Counted from the first letter of the stretch, positions 24,402 to 33,360 are shown. The stretch: DNA of 64,000 nucleotides from Thermococcus sp. LS1 (GCF_012027395.1 NZ_SNUJ01000003.1:124001-188000); one strand, 5' to 3'. A program made the numbers and translations. The notes: generated by a model from the sequence alone, not told the origin.

Positions 24402-25106
24402 ATGAGCAAGAATTTTGAGAAAACACTTTTTGAATATGCGGACATGATTCGACCCGGAGAGCTAGTTCTCGTGGAGTACACCTCAGAGGATCCTGTTCAC
24501 CTAATCCTTCAAATGATCCTAAGATATGCCAAGCTCAAGGCAGTCCCTATTTTTATAGTTGATACCCTAGATGGGCTTCATGTCATGAAAACTAAGCTGG
24601 ATCTTGAGGACATAGATACAAGCCTCATTGATGATGTGTTTGTAGTGAAGGTGGGAGGATTGATAAATGTCGGCAATGTTTTCAAAAAGATAGAAGAGAT
24701 AAATGAGATCTCGATTCTTAAGAGGCAGTATACAGAGCTCCTGCAGAAAATATGTGAAAAAACTGAAGGTAACTCTACCATACGCCTCGTTGTGGGTGCT
24801 ACTGAGCTTTTGCAGCGGCTGGAAAGCGATCCCGTGAAAAGGGAGGAGTTTATCACCGGCCTCATAAAGCCGCTGGTCGGCCACCAGAACACTATTGGTG
24901 TTGTATTCCTAAACAGAAAGAGAATCACGAGGCCCGTACTGAGTGAGGTGGAGGAAACTGCAACCCGTGTTCTGAGAACAAGGATTGAAAACGGCAAGCT
25001 CCTCGTGAGGATCGTGAAGTCAGTTTACTTCGATGAATACGGTGCCGAAGTTCGTGTTGATCCTTGGGATCTCAGGGAGTATCTCATCGCGGCAGGGGGT
25101 GATTAA
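24402..25106 (+). CDS. DUF257 family protein, tandem copy 1
   Basis: A 234-aa protein of DUF257, a family so far tied to Thermococcales. The pattern is an N-terminal FEYADMIRPGELVLVEYTSEDP, then VVKVGGLINVGNVFKKIEE, IRLVVGATELLQRLESD and the C-terminal RIENGKLLVRIVKSV. The fold looks like a RecA/RadA-type core without a P-loop, but that is inference. The ATG at 24402 gives the usual MSKNFEKTLFEY start. An in-frame 29-codon extension lies in the promoter. It precedes a second DUF257 gene by 1 nt. Confidence 0.8.
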   Translation: MSKNFEKTLFEYADMIRPGELVLVEYTSEDPVHLILQMILRYAKLKAVPIFIVDTLDGLHVMKTKLDLEDIDTSLIDDVFVVKVGGLINVGNVFKKIEEINEISILKRQYTELLQKICEKTEGNSTIRLVVGATELLQRLESDPVKREEFITGLIKPLVGHQNTIGVVFLNRKRITRPVLSEVEETATRVLRTRIENGKLLVRIVKSVYFDEYGAEVRVDPWDLREYLIAAGGD

Positions 25107-25107
25107 T

Positions 25108-25782
25108 GTGGCCGTGGAACGGGCTATTAATGATGTACTCGAAGCTTTTAAAAGCATCAAACCGGGGGAACTCATAGTCGTAGAGTACACCCCTCTCATA
25201 CCTCTCCATCTTGCAGTGTCACTTCCCATTCGTATCGGGCGGGAGAGGAAAATACAAGTTGTTATCAATGACATCTTCGACCAGTTTCACGTTCTGCTTT
25301 CCCACCTGGCTACCATGGGAGTTGACACGAGCTGGGCCAAAGATGTGCCGGTCGTGAAGTTTGGAGGATCCCTTTCGACGGGAAAAGTCATCAATAGGAT
25401 CAGTATCCTCAAAGCTACTCCTGTATGGCACATGGAATATGAAAAAGCACTGAAAGAGGTACCCGGTTTAAAGCTAATCGTGACGCTGGGTCTCGAAAAG
25501 CTGATAGCTATCAAATCAGAGCTCCCGGCCTCCACAGTGTGCCGCATGACTGTTGCATCCTCTCTCGGGGCAGAGGACAGGATAAACGTGACATTTATCA
25601 ACAGGGATATGCTCACTGAAAGCACCCTAGAGGACATCAGGGAGCTGGCCAGCAGGGTGTTCGAGCTCGGATTTGAGAATGGAAAGCTCACGCTCAGGAC
25701 TTTAAAGTCACTGCGGTTGGAAGACTACGGAAGGAAGCTCTCCATTGATGCCAGTGCACTACTGGACTACTTGGCAACCTGA
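25108..25782 (+). CDS. DUF257 family protein, tandem copy 2
   Basis: A 224-aa paralog of the gene before it. It shares IKPGELIVVEYTPLIPLHL, VPVVKFGGSLSTGKVINR, GLKLIVTLGLEKLIAI and FENGKLTLRTLKSLRLEDYG. Start GTG 25108 is chosen because GGGGGTGAT lies 4 nt before it, ending in the stop of copy 1. The longer in-frame reading overlaps copy 1 and has no site. The two may form a heterodimer. Function is unknown. Confidence 0.8.
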   Translation: MAVERAINDVLEAFKSIKPGELIVVEYTPLIPLHLAVSLPIRIGRERKIQVVINDIFDQFHVLLSHLATMGVDTSWAKDVPVVKFGGSLSTGKVINRISILKATPVWHMEYEKALKEVPGLKLIVTLGLEKLIAIKSELPASTVCRMTVASSLGAEDRINVTFINRDMLTESTLEDIRELASRVFELGFENGKLTLRTLKSLRLEDYGRKLSIDASALLDYLAT

Positions 25783-25897
25783 AAAGCGATCTTTTGGGAT
25801 GAAGAGAAGACCCATTTGCGTGTCTCTCTGCAGTTGTTGTTTAGAAGGGCCACTCCCGACACTGAGGACTGAGCGAAGTAAATGGAAGAAAAGAAAA

Positions 25898-26605
25898 TTA
25901 CTTCAGGATTATCCTGGCGTCAACTATCACGGCACCTTTGCCCTGCTCGTAGACGAAGACGGGGTTAAGGTCCATTTCCTTGATGTAGTCCCTGAGCTCA
26001 TCCACGAGCTGGCTGACCTTGAGGAGGAGGTCAACTATTGCATCGATGTCGGCTGGTTCTTCTCCGCGCGCTCCGGCAAGAATCGGGTAGCTCTTGATTT
26101 CCCTGATCATCTTCCTGGCGTCATTTTCGGTAATCGGCACCAGCCTGAAGGTGACGTCCTTGAGAACCTCGACGAAGATTCCACCAAGGCCAAACATTAT
26201 GGCGTGGCCGAACTGCGGGTCCTCGGTAACGCCTATAATGATCTCCCTTCCGGGCTTGAGCATCGGAGCGATAAGGACGCCGAGTATCTCAGCATCTGGC
26301 CTGTACTTCCTTGCGTTCTCGTGGATGAGCTCCCACTTCTCCTTGAGCTCCTCTGGGGTCTTTATGTTAAGGAGAACGACCTTCGCGTCACTCTTGTGGA
26401 GTATCTGCGGAGACATCAGCTTCATGGCAACTGGATAGCCAATCTCCTCAGCGTACTTGAGTGCCTCGTCGAGGGTCTTGGCAAGCTTCTCCTCTGGAAC
26501 GGGAAGGCCGTAGGCCTTGAGGACCTGTTTAGCCTCGTATTCAACGAGTGCAGTCCTCCCGGACTTCAAAACCTCTTCGATAACTTTAAGGGCTTCCTCC
26601 TTCAT
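25898..26605 (-). CDS. ADP-forming acyl-CoA synthetase, beta subunit
   Basis: ATP-grasp subunit of the enzyme that turns acetyl-CoA or other acyl-CoA, ADP and phosphate into acid, CoA and ATP. This is the main ATP-forming step of peptide and sugar fermentation in Thermococcales. The 235-aa product has ALVEYEAKQVLKAYGLPVP near 18, GYPVAMKLMSPQILHKSD near 55, VGVTEDPQFGHAIMFGLGG near 125 (Mg/His-phosphate region) and the C-terminal EMDLNPVFVYEQG. ATG 26605 follows GGTGGTG. It lies 31 nt after the alpha gene. Which isoenzyme (ACS I, II or III) is not clear from sequence alone. Confidence 0.92.
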   Translation of the reverse strand: MKEEALKVIEEVLKSGRTALVEYEAKQVLKAYGLPVPEEKLAKTLDEALKYAEEIGYPVAMKLMSPQILHKSDAKVVLLNIKTPEELKEKWELIHENARKYRPDAEILGVLIAPMLKPGREIIIGVTEDPQFGHAIMFGLGGIFVEVLKDVTFRLVPITENDARKMIREIKSYPILAGARGEEPADIDAIVDLLLKVSQLVDELRDYIKEMDLNPVFVYEQGKGAVIVDARIILK

Positions 26606-26636
26606 GATACCACCACCGGGAAAGTGAATGAGGGGC

Positions 26637-28055
26637 TCAGTCGCCCCTCCTCAGGTGTTCAGCATATTTGACAAGGCCTGCCAAGGCCCTTACTCCCCTC
26701 TCGGGGGTTGGATAGACCGGGACTCCCTTCTCCTCGAGGATTCTAGCGTAGTAATCAGTCTTCTTACCACCCATGGCAACGGCAACGATGGGCTTGTCGC
26801 TCTTCTTCTGGTACCCCGCAAGGATGTCAATTATCTTCTCCTCCTCGAGGAGCGGCACCTGGAAGAGCACGATGACAAGTATAGCATCGACGTTCGGGTC
26901 ATTGACGAAGCCCTCTATAGCGATCCTATACCTCTCGGCGTCGGTGTCGCCGACAACGTCGGTCGGGTTGCCAGCGACGGCGTGCGGCGGAAAGTTCTCC
27001 TTGAGGAACTTGAGTGTTTCCTCGCTCAGCTCGGCCATCCTAAGGCCGAACTTGGCAACGGCATCGCTCGCCATAACTCCGGCTCCACCGCCGTCGGTGA
27101 TGATTCCTATCCTGTCACCCTTCGGAAGTTTGTCCTTCAGAGCCGCGAAGGCCTTCGCAAGGTCGAACATGTGCTCGAAGTCCTCAGCACGGATTACACC
27201 CGTCTGCTTGAAGACTGCGTCGTAGATAGTGTCCGCTCCAGCAAGGGAACCGGTGTGAGATGAAGCTGCCCTGGCTCCGTACTCGGTTCTTCCGCTTTTG
27301 AGGGCTATGACTGGCTTGACCTTGGTTATCCTCTTGGCGGCTTTCATGAACTTCCTTCCGTCCTTCACGCCCTCGATGTAGAAGGTGACGACGTTTATGC
27401 TATCGTCGTGGATAAAGTAATCCATGAGGTCCGCATCGTCGACGTCGAGCTTGTTGCCGTAGCTGACCATCTTGCCTATGCCTATGTCCGCCATGGCCGC
27501 CCAGTCGAGCATGGCTGCCGCGAAAGCACCGCTCTGGCTGACGAAGGCAATTGGTCCGCTCTTGGGTCTGTCCATTTTGTTCTCAGGCAGGAAAACCGTG
27601 TCAACACCGGTATCCGGCACGTAAACACCAACACAGTTCGGACCGATGATCCTTATGCCGTTCTCTCTGGCTATTTCAAGAATTTCGCGCTCGAGCTTCT
27701 TTCCTTCCTCGCCGAGCTCACCGAAACCACCGGTGATGATGATTACTGCTTTTATGCCCTTCTTTGCTATCTGTCTCATCGTGTCCGGAACGAACGGGGC
27801 CGGAATCGAGATGACTGCTAAATCAGTGTCATCTGGGAGCTCCTCAACGCTCTTGTAGACCTTGTAACCGTCTATCTCGTCGAGCTTCGGGTTCACCGGG
27901 TAGATGTTGCCCTTGAAGATACCGCGTTCCTTGTTCATCCTGAAGTTCTCAAAGATGACGTTTCCAACCTTACCTTTCTTGTTAGTTGCGCCGATGATAG
28001 CGACCGCCTTCGGGTCAAAGAAGGGCCTCATTTCCTCCACTATCTTTGCCTCCAT
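26637..28055 (-). CDS. ADP-forming acyl-CoA synthetase, alpha subunit
   Basis: CoA-binding and ligase subunit (472 aa) of the same enzyme. The CoA-binding domain opens DPKAVAIIGATNKKGKVGN near 14. The ligase domain has GPNCVGVYVP near 138 and GPIAFVSQSGAFAAAMLDW near 167. The phosphorylated His267 is in ASSHTGSLAG, and DGGGAGVMASDA lies near 320. ATG 28055 follows GGAGGGATG. The two subunits are adjacent here, whereas ACS I genes of P. furiosus are apart, so this may be another isoenzyme. Confidence 0.93.
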   Translation of the reverse strand: MEAKIVEEMRPFFDPKAVAIIGATNKKGKVGNVIFENFRMNKERGIFKGNIYPVNPKLDEIDGYKVYKSVEELPDDTDLAVISIPAPFVPDTMRQIAKKGIKAVIIITGGFGELGEEGKKLEREILEIARENGIRIIGPNCVGVYVPDTGVDTVFLPENKMDRPKSGPIAFVSQSGAFAAAMLDWAAMADIGIGKMVSYGNKLDVDDADLMDYFIHDDSINVVTFYIEGVKDGRKFMKAAKRITKVKPVIALKSGRTEYGARAASSHTGSLAGADTIYDAVFKQTGVIRAEDFEHMFDLAKAFAALKDKLPKGDRIGIITDGGGAGVMASDAVAKFGLRMAELSEETLKFLKENFPPHAVAGNPTDVVGDTDAERYRIAIEGFVNDPNVDAILVIVLFQVPLLEEEKIIDILAGYQKKSDKPIVAVAMGGKKTDYYARILEEKGVPVYPTPERGVRALAGLVKYAEHLRRGD

Positions 28056-28120
28056 TGTACATCCCTCCGAAAGAAATAACTTCCCTTTTTCCTTTCATTT
28101 TAAATGTATAAAAGCCTTGT
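28056..28120 (-). promoter_or_regulatory. Promoter of the acyl-CoA synthetase operon
   Basis: On the minus strand GCTTTTATAC (28106-28115) is a good TATA box, giving a start near 28085. A strong GGAGGGAT (28061-28068) then precedes the ATG at 28055. No clear operator was seen. Confidence 0.5.
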
Positions 28121-28155
28121 GTCTACCAAAAACGGGCTTTAATGAATTAAAAGGT

Positions 28156-28935
28156 TCATCGGTGCAGGTTTTTCAGAAATTCGAGGCTTTTTCTCGCTGA
28201 TTCTATGTTCCCCACCTCAAGGGACCACGTTGCCGTTGGAAGTTTGGGGACGACCTGAGCCCAGGGAACGGTTCCCTCTCCTAACGGGAGATGCTCGTCC
28301 TTATCGCCGCGGTTGTCGTGGAGGTGAAGGTGCACGATTCTGCTCCCAAGAAGCTGGATGAAGCGGTCAAAGTTCCTTGTCGTGGTGTTTAGATGGCCGA
28401 CATCGAGGGTAATTCCAATATCAATGTCCGCCACCAGCTCTGCGAGTCTTTCGCAGCTCTGGGCGTCCAGAATGGGAAAGCGTGGCATGTTTTCGAGGCC
28501 GACCTTTATGCCAAACTCTCCACTCCATGCGGCAATCTTTCTGAGCGATTTCCTATGTATCTCAAGGTATTTCTCCCTGTGCTTTACGCTGAGTGGAGAG
28601 CAGTGGCCGGGGTGGATGGTGACCACTAGGGCGTTCATCTCAGCGGCGACCTCTATTGTCTCGCGCAGAACCTCCAGTGCGGCTCTCCGTATCTTTTCGT
28701 TGAACGCGCCGATGTTGATGTCGCTGAAGGGAGCGTGGACGGTTATCTTCATCCCGTAGCTCTCAACGATCTCTGCGAAGTCCCTGTAGCTCGCTCTCGT
28801 CAAATAGTGCGGCCACTCGCTCAGGAGTTCTATGAAGTCAAAGCCAAGCTTTTGTGCTTTTCCGGCCCATTCCTCGAAGTCCTTTATGCTCTTTCCCGAA
28901 AATGCCGTCATGGATAGGCCGAGCAACTCAACCAC
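28156..28935 (-). CDS. Xylose isomerase-like TIM barrel/AP endonuclease 2 family protein
   Basis: A 259-aa TIM-barrel protein of the AP_endonuc_2/sugar isomerase superfamily. Metal-binding motifs are VTIHPGHCSP near 104, KVGLENMPRFP near 143, GITLDVGHLNT near 172 and IVHLHLHDNRGDKDEHLPLGEG near 199. These are His, Glu, Asp and His ligands of the family. Reaction unknown: either epimerase/isomerase or DNA repair. It overlaps the MgtE-like gene by 8 nt. Start GTG 28935 is provisional; TTG 28926 has better spacing from GGTGG. Confidence 0.85.
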   Translation of the reverse strand: MVELLGLSMTAFSGKSIKDFEEWAGKAQKLGFDFIELLSEWPHYLTRASYRDFAEIVESYGMKITVHAPFSDINIGAFNEKIRRAALEVLRETIEVAAEMNALVVTIHPGHCSPLSVKHREKYLEIHRKSLRKIAAWSGEFGIKVGLENMPRFPILDAQSCERLAELVADIDIGITLDVGHLNTTTRNFDRFIQLLGSRIVHLHLHDNRGDKDEHLPLGEGTVPWAQVVPKLPTATWSLEVGNIESARKSLEFLKNLHR

Positions 28936-30097
28936 CCACCATAAGCTTCGCTATTACCACGACATATATCGTGCCGAATATGTCGCTGTTGTTCGAAATG
29001 AGCGGTATCGCCACGTTGTCTGGATCGATGTTCTTCTGGAAGAGGAAGTAGGAGATTGTGTACGAGTAGAGCATTATTAAAAGTGCCATAAATGGATAGC
29101 TGAGGGTCAGCTCGTAAACTATTCTTGGCTCGGCTCCCGCGATGAAATAGGCTATCCCAGCACCAAAGACGTTTATCAGAGTCCCAACGATTGGCGTTGT
29201 GAGGAAAAGTGCGAGTATCTCCATGAAGGGCTCCTTGGAGAGGTAGCCGTCAATCTCACCGAGGTGGAGTGCGGTTGAGGTTTTCGCCGCTATTATTGAG
29301 CCGTAGTTTCCAAAGGAGCTGAGGATTGAAGGATAGGCGAAGCCGAGGATTACAGAAGCCCCTATCAGCCCGCTGAACCTTTGGAGTGTGAAGCCCGAGA
29401 TGAGCGAGAGCAGGGCTAAAGCTGTTATTATCGTGAAGAGCTCCTTGAATTCTACTATCTCGGCCTTTCTCACACGGGAGATTGCCAGCAGGACGAGGAA
29501 GAGCAAAATTAGGGCGAGGTTGCTTCCCCAGAAGGTCTCCTTCGAGGTCTCGAGGAGGAGTATGAAAGCTATCAATGCTGGAATGGTGAGCAGGTCACCC
29601 ATCGAGGCAACGAGCGGGGCGGCCATGCTGTCGGGGTCAACCTCCTTCCTGAAGGCGAATATGGTGACGAAAGCCGTAAAGTAGCCGAGGATAAGAGAGA
29701 CGAGTATGGTCGAGCTCACAACGATGAGGAGAATCTGGAGGGCGTGGTACCTTATCCCCTGAATGACACCTATTGCCCAGAGAATAGTTACAGGGATTAG
29801 AGAGAGGAGCATCGCTATGACAATGTTCTTGAGAACCTTCTTTTCCCTGAGCGAGGGCTCAAGGTCACCGAGGTAGAGCATCGTGGAGAAGCGCGAGGCC
29901 ATCGAGCCAAAAACGTTGCCGCGGAGACCCATCATGCCCGGCAGAATGACGAGCAGACCGGGATAATCGCGGCTAATCTTCTCCAAGTACTTACCGAGGA
30001 AGGTGCCTCCAAAGAAGCCAATTATCAGAGAGACGACTAACGAGGGCAGTGAGACCCTGTAAGCCTGCCTCACCTTTTCCCCGAGCTCCTGAGCCAT
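28928..30097 (-). CDS. MgtE/SLC41-like divalent cation transporter
   Basis: A ~389-aa membrane protein with two repeated MgtE membrane domains (about 15-190 and 205-385), each with ~5 hydrophobic segments. There is no cytosolic CBS region, so it resembles eukaryotic SLC41 more than bacterial MgtE. Repeat marks are LPGMMGLRGNVFGSMASRF near 52 with the family's Gly/Asn-rich pore region, MAAPLVASMGDLLTIPAL near 157 and SILSSFGNYGSIIAAKTSTALH. Start ATG 30097 is used, with GTG 30109 possible. It is divergent from two PhoU/TrkA_C genes, which probably regulate it. Confidence 0.88.
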   Translation of the reverse strand: MAQELGEKVRQAYRVSLPSLVVSLIIGFFGGTFLGKYLEKISRDYPGLLVILPGMMGLRGNVFGSMASRFSTMLYLGDLEPSLREKKVLKNIVIAMLLSLIPVTILWAIGVIQGIRYHALQILLIVVSSTILVSLILGYFTAFVTIFAFRKEVDPDSMAAPLVASMGDLLTIPALIAFILLLETSKETFWGSNLALILLFLVLLAISRVRKAEIVEFKELFTIITALALLSLISGFTLQRFSGLIGASVILGFAYPSILSSFGNYGSIIAAKTSTALHLGEIDGYLSKEPFMEILALFLTTPIVGTLINVFGAGIAYFIAGAEPRIVYELTLSYPFMALLIMLYSYTISYFLFQKNIDPDNVAIPLISNNSDIFGTIYVVVIAKLMVGG

Positions 30098-30215
30098 CAC
30101 TGGTATCACTCTCCACGCCCTTCACCCCCTAAACGTTGACCTCTGGTGGTATTAAACTTTTCGCGGGCGAAAACTAAATAAGATCCCCCTCAATTCCCCT
30201 ATCGGTGAGAGCCGG

Positions 30216-30824
30216 GTGGAAGAGTGGGACGAAATCGATGTTCCCAAGAATGTTAAGGACATCTTCGTTGAGATGAAGAACACCGCTGAGCTGATGGTTG
30301 ACCTCGCCTACTCCTCCGTTCTCTTCGGGGAGGAAGAGATTGCAGAGGAGGTTCTCGAGCTTGAGGAGTACCTTGACCTGCTCAACTACCACCTGATGGT
30401 GCATGCCGTTCTTGCCGCCAGAAGCCCGAGGGAGGCGGAGCAGATAACGTCAATACTTCACATGGCACATGCTATCGATGACATGTCCAACGCAGCAGCG
30501 GACTTGGCGAAGATGGTTCTTGAGGGAGTTGAGCTTCACCCAGTTATCACCGAGGCCATCCTCGGCAGCGAGGAGATAATAGGCAAAATCTACGTCTCGG
30601 CGGATTCTCTCCTTGTCGGCAAGACGCTGGAAGAGCTCGACCTCGCGACGAACACCGGCGTGTGGATAATCGCCGTCAGACGCGGAAAGCGCTGGATATT
30701 CGACCCCGACGGAGACTTCAAGATATTCCCAGGCGACATACTCATAGGAAGGGGCACTAACACCTCAATTGAGTACCTCAAAGAGATAGCAAGGGGCAAC
30801 ATAAAGGTGATGGGCAATGAATGA
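30216..30824 (+). CDS. PhoU-like plus TrkA_C (RCK_C) protein 1
   Basis: A 202-aa protein. Residues ~10-110 form a PhoU-like helical domain (NTAELMVDLAYSSVLFGEEEIAEEVLELEEYLD). Residues ~125-200 form an RCK_C/TrkA_C domain (SLLVGKTLEELDLATNTGVWIIAVRRG, FPGDILIGRGTNTSIEYLKEIA). RCK_C domains bind regulatory ligands, including c-di-AMP in some bacteria. Likely a regulatory partner of the divergent MgtE-like transporter. GTG 30216 follows GGTGA with 7-nt spacing. It overlaps the next gene by 8 nt. Confidence 0.85.
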   Translation: MEEWDEIDVPKNVKDIFVEMKNTAELMVDLAYSSVLFGEEEIAEEVLELEEYLDLLNYHLMVHAVLAARSPREAEQITSILHMAHAIDDMSNAAADLAKMVLEGVELHPVITEAILGSEEIIGKIYVSADSLLVGKTLEELDLATNTGVWIIAVRRGKRWIFDPDGDFKIFPGDILIGRGTNTSIEYLKEIARGNIKVMGNE

Positions 30825-31395
30825 ACTCGAAGAGATTAGGAACTGCCTTATAGAGATGAAAGACCTCTCGTCGCTCATGGTTGACCTCGCCTTCTCATCG
30901 GTCATGTACAAGAGCGAGGATATAGCGGAGGAGGTTTACCTCCTCGAGGAGCGCATGGATGAGCTTACCCTGAAAGTCAAGAAGCTGGCCCTGATGCTGG
31001 CCAAGAATGAGGATGACCCGTTAAAGCTCCTCAGCGTCATAGACATGGCTGAGATAAACGAGCAGATTTCGGATGCTGCTTACAAGATCTCCGACCTTAT
31101 CCTTAGAGACGTCGAGCCCCACCCGATAATCAAGAAGATAATGGAGGACACTGAGGAGGAGCTGGGGAGAGTTACCGTAAGGAAAGGCTCCATTCTACAC
31201 GGCAAGACCCTGAAACAGCTTAAGCTCCCGAGCAAGATTGGAACGAGGATTCTTGCCATAAAGCGTGGAACTCGCTACATCTACAATCCCGGCAGAGATG
31301 ACATTATAAAGGAGGGTGACGTGTTAATAGCCGTTGGCTCGGACTTGGACAAGCTCAGGAAGCTCGCCGGGGAAGAAGTGGAAGAGGAGGAGTAA
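30817..31395 (+). CDS. PhoU-like plus TrkA_C (RCK_C) protein 2
   Basis: A 192-aa paralog of the gene before it, with the same domain order: PhoU-like (DLSSLMVDLAFSSVMYKSEDIAEEVYLLEERMD) then RCK_C (SILHGKTLKQLKLPSKIGTRILAIKRG, IKEGDVLIAVGSDLDKLRKLAG). The acidic tail ends EEVEEEE. ATG 30817 uses GGTGAT inside the first gene and overlaps its stop by 8 nt. The two products probably form a heteromer. Confidence 0.85.
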   Translation: MNELEEIRNCLIEMKDLSSLMVDLAFSSVMYKSEDIAEEVYLLEERMDELTLKVKKLALMLAKNEDDPLKLLSVIDMAEINEQISDAAYKISDLILRDVEPHPIIKKIMEDTEEELGRVTVRKGSILHGKTLKQLKLPSKIGTRILAIKRGTRYIYNPGRDDIIKEGDVLIAVGSDLDKLRKLAGEEVEEEE

Positions 31396-31443
31396 CTTCT
31401 TACTTTCGAAAACTTTTTATTCTTCAGAGTGGTTCTGCTTTCG

Positions 31444-32202
31444 ATGATTTCCATGAAGTTCAAGACTCTAGCCATTATCGTCGTGGTTTTCCTCTTGGCG
31501 GCTTACTCGGTTATCTGGCTCCACGAGAAGACGCTGGTGTCCTCTGGAGATGTCCATGTTGTCTGGCTAAGGGGAGAGGACATAATATCAAACGGCTCAA
31601 ACCTCTCAAGTCTCGCCGATGACTGGAGGGGCCTGGGCTTTGTCGAGAGGGAGTGGAACGGCTCCTTTAACCTACGAATCAGGTATGTCCCTAGAGCACT
31701 GTGGGCCACCTCCGGCCAGTGCTGGATTAGGGGCCCCTTCAGGATGCGGCTGCTGCTTCCAAACTACACGGTTTCAATAGAGCACATCTCCGTCAGAGCC
31801 ACGCTCATTGGTGACGGCTGGGCCGACGAAATCTGGCCCGATTTTTCTGACCCTGATCCAGTCATCGCCCCTCAGGAGTTTGAGGGAGGGCCCGGTTGCT
31901 ACGCAGGAGGGGACTTCAGCGAGTGCGCCGAGTTCAGGGCCGTTAAAACCCTCTGGGGCGAGAGGGTCCGGCTCTATCTTACCCCAAGCTTCATCCTGCT
32001 CCAGAACGGCTCCACCTGCGAGGGAAGCGTCCTCTTTGAGGTTCGCGTTGAGTACCTTGTGAGAACGGGCTTTTTTACGTCCAGAAGGGACAAGGTGGTT
32101 CTCAGACTTCCCGTGAAGTTCGAGATTTACGACCTTCCCAGGCCGACCTCAAAAATAGTGGTGAGAGTTGGAAACGAAACTACCGTATATCCTCAGCCCT
32201 GA
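31444..32202 (+). CDS. Membrane-anchored extracellular protein, unknown
   Basis: A 252-aa protein with an N-terminal anchor/signal (TLAIIVVVFLLAAYSVIWLH) and an outside domain of beta-strand character with Trp- and Gly-rich turns (WIRGPFRMRLLLPNY; GGPGCYAGGDFSECAEF). Four or more Cys may form disulfides. ATG 31444 is about 25 bp after a TATA-like TTTTTATTC, so it may be leaderless. Its 3' end overlaps the nth gene tail by 23 nt, convergently. No family recognised. Confidence 0.65.
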   Translation: MISMKFKTLAIIVVVFLLAAYSVIWLHEKTLVSSGDVHVVWLRGEDIISNGSNLSSLADDWRGLGFVEREWNGSFNLRIRYVPRALWATSGQCWIRGPFRMRLLLPNYTVSIEHISVRATLIGDGWADEIWPDFSDPDPVIAPQEFEGGPGCYAGGDFSECAEFRAVKTLWGERVRLYLTPSFILLQNGSTCEGSVLFEVRVEYLVRTGFFTSRRDKVVLRLPVKFEIYDLPRPTSKIVVRVGNETTVYPQP

Positions 32203-32896
32203 CGAGCCCCTTTGCGTAGGGACAGAGCTCCCGCAGGGGACATTTTTCACACTTCGGCCTTATTGGGCTACATATAGTCTTTCCGTGGTCAACCATGGCG
32301 TGGTTCACGTATATCCACTTCTCCCTTGGGATGAGCTCTCTTAGGTACTTCTCGACTCTCTCTGGCTGAACCCTCGGAGGAGCCAGGCCCAGGCGCTTGC
32401 TTATCCTGTTTACATGGGTATCAACCGGTATCGCCTGTCTCCCGAAGCCGTAAGCCAAGACAATGTTGGCGCACTTTCTGCCTATTCCCGGCAGTTTCAT
32501 GAGTTCGTGAATATCGTCCGGAACCTTTCCGCCGTACTTATCCAGGATTATCCTCGAGGCTTTCACTATCCATTCGCCCTTTGTTTTCCAGAGGCCGACG
32601 CCGTTCTCCTTCAGAAAGGCCTGCATTTCCTCTACCGGCGTTCTCGCGATGGTTTCGATGTCTCCGTACTTCTCAAACAGTTTTTCCCAGACCTTGTAGG
32701 TGACCTCGTCACGCATGCGCTGGGAGATTATGCAGTGGATTAACGTCCTGTAGGGGTCGCCGATGAGAAGCTTCTCCCTCGGATGGGTCTTCATCAGGAT
32801 TTCGACTATTTTTTCCGCCCTCTTTTTCTTCTCCTCCCAGCTCTCCTGGAAAGTGAAGCCATCAAGGCTTAACGAGCCTGAGTTTGTTTTTGCCAT
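32180..32896 (-). CDS. nth: Endonuclease III
   Basis: DNA glycosylase/AP lyase that removes oxidised pyrimidines. The 238-aa product has the helix-hairpin-helix LPGIGRKCANIVL near 132-144 with the catalytic Lys, the catalytic Asp in PVDTHVNRIS near 155 and the [4Fe-4S] cysteines CSPIRPKCEKCPLRELC near 208-224. ATG 32896 gives the family N-terminus. It overlaps the upstream gene by 35 nt in the minus direction. Confidence 0.95.
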   Translation of the reverse strand: MAKTNSGSLSLDGFTFQESWEEKKKRAEKIVEILMKTHPREKLLIGDPYRTLIHCIISQRMRDEVTYKVWEKLFEKYGDIETIARTPVEEMQAFLKENGVGLWKTKGEWIVKASRIILDKYGGKVPDDIHELMKLPGIGRKCANIVLAYGFGRQAIPVDTHVNRISKRLGLAPPRVQPERVEKYLRELIPREKWIYVNHAMVDHGKTICSPIRPKCEKCPLRELCPYAKGLVRAEDIR

Positions 32897-33293
32897 GCAC
32901 TATCACCACCGTCTCTTTGGAAACGCTAACTTTGTTGAGTTCCTCGAACTCATCGCTATAAATCTTTTGCCCATTATGGTTCAGGATTAGAACCTTATTG
33001 GAAAACACCACGACGAAGCCCTTCTCGAATGGAATGATGTCTTTCACAGGTTCATCGAACTCGAAGTTGATGATCTTAACTTCTCCCGTCGAGAACTCCA
33101 CCCTCGTGCTCCTCGCGACCTTCATCGGTGAGGGCTCCGCTAGCAGAACTTTGAAGCGGAGAGGCTTTCCGAGCAGGTCTATCTCGACTTCCTCGCCGGT
33201 TCTTACCTCTTTCCCGGCTAGCTTTTCCCGTACTATCTCCTCGAATCCGGCCGGAAGTTCTGCCTCGAAAAGGGGCTTCAGGACAAGCCTCAT
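32862..33293 (-). CDS. Small beta-rich protein of unknown function next to nth
   Basis: A 143-aa protein: MRLVLKPLFEAELPAGFEEI then GEEVEIDLLGKPLRFKVLLAEPSPMKVARSTRVEF, resembling the N-terminal beta-barrel of CDC48/AAA proteins, and a WD-like beta tail (FEKGFVVVFSNKVLILNHNGQK). ATG 33293 follows GGGTGGGA; upstream codons in frame come from the TnpB element. The native promoter may have been separated by that insertion, because no TATA box is evident just upstream. It overlaps nth by 35 nt and is probably co-transcribed with it. Confidence 0.7.
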   Translation of the reverse strand: MRLVLKPLFEAELPAGFEEIVREKLAGKEVRTGEEVEIDLLGKPLRFKVLLAEPSPMKVARSTRVEFSTGEVKIINFEFDEPVKDIIPFEKGFVVVFSNKVLILNHNGQKIYSDEFEELNKVSVSKETVVIVHGKNKLRLVKP

Positions 33294-33360
33294 ATTCCCA
33301 CCCTTGGATGCTTTTACCTCACGACTGACCTCCTCCTCGCCCTGAGGGGCTAAGGTTTGG

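Noticed and set aside
25745-26671. A 308-codon plus-strand frame over the acyl-CoA synthetase beta gene
   Set aside because: Shadow frame; the minus strand has the complete ATP-grasp motifs.
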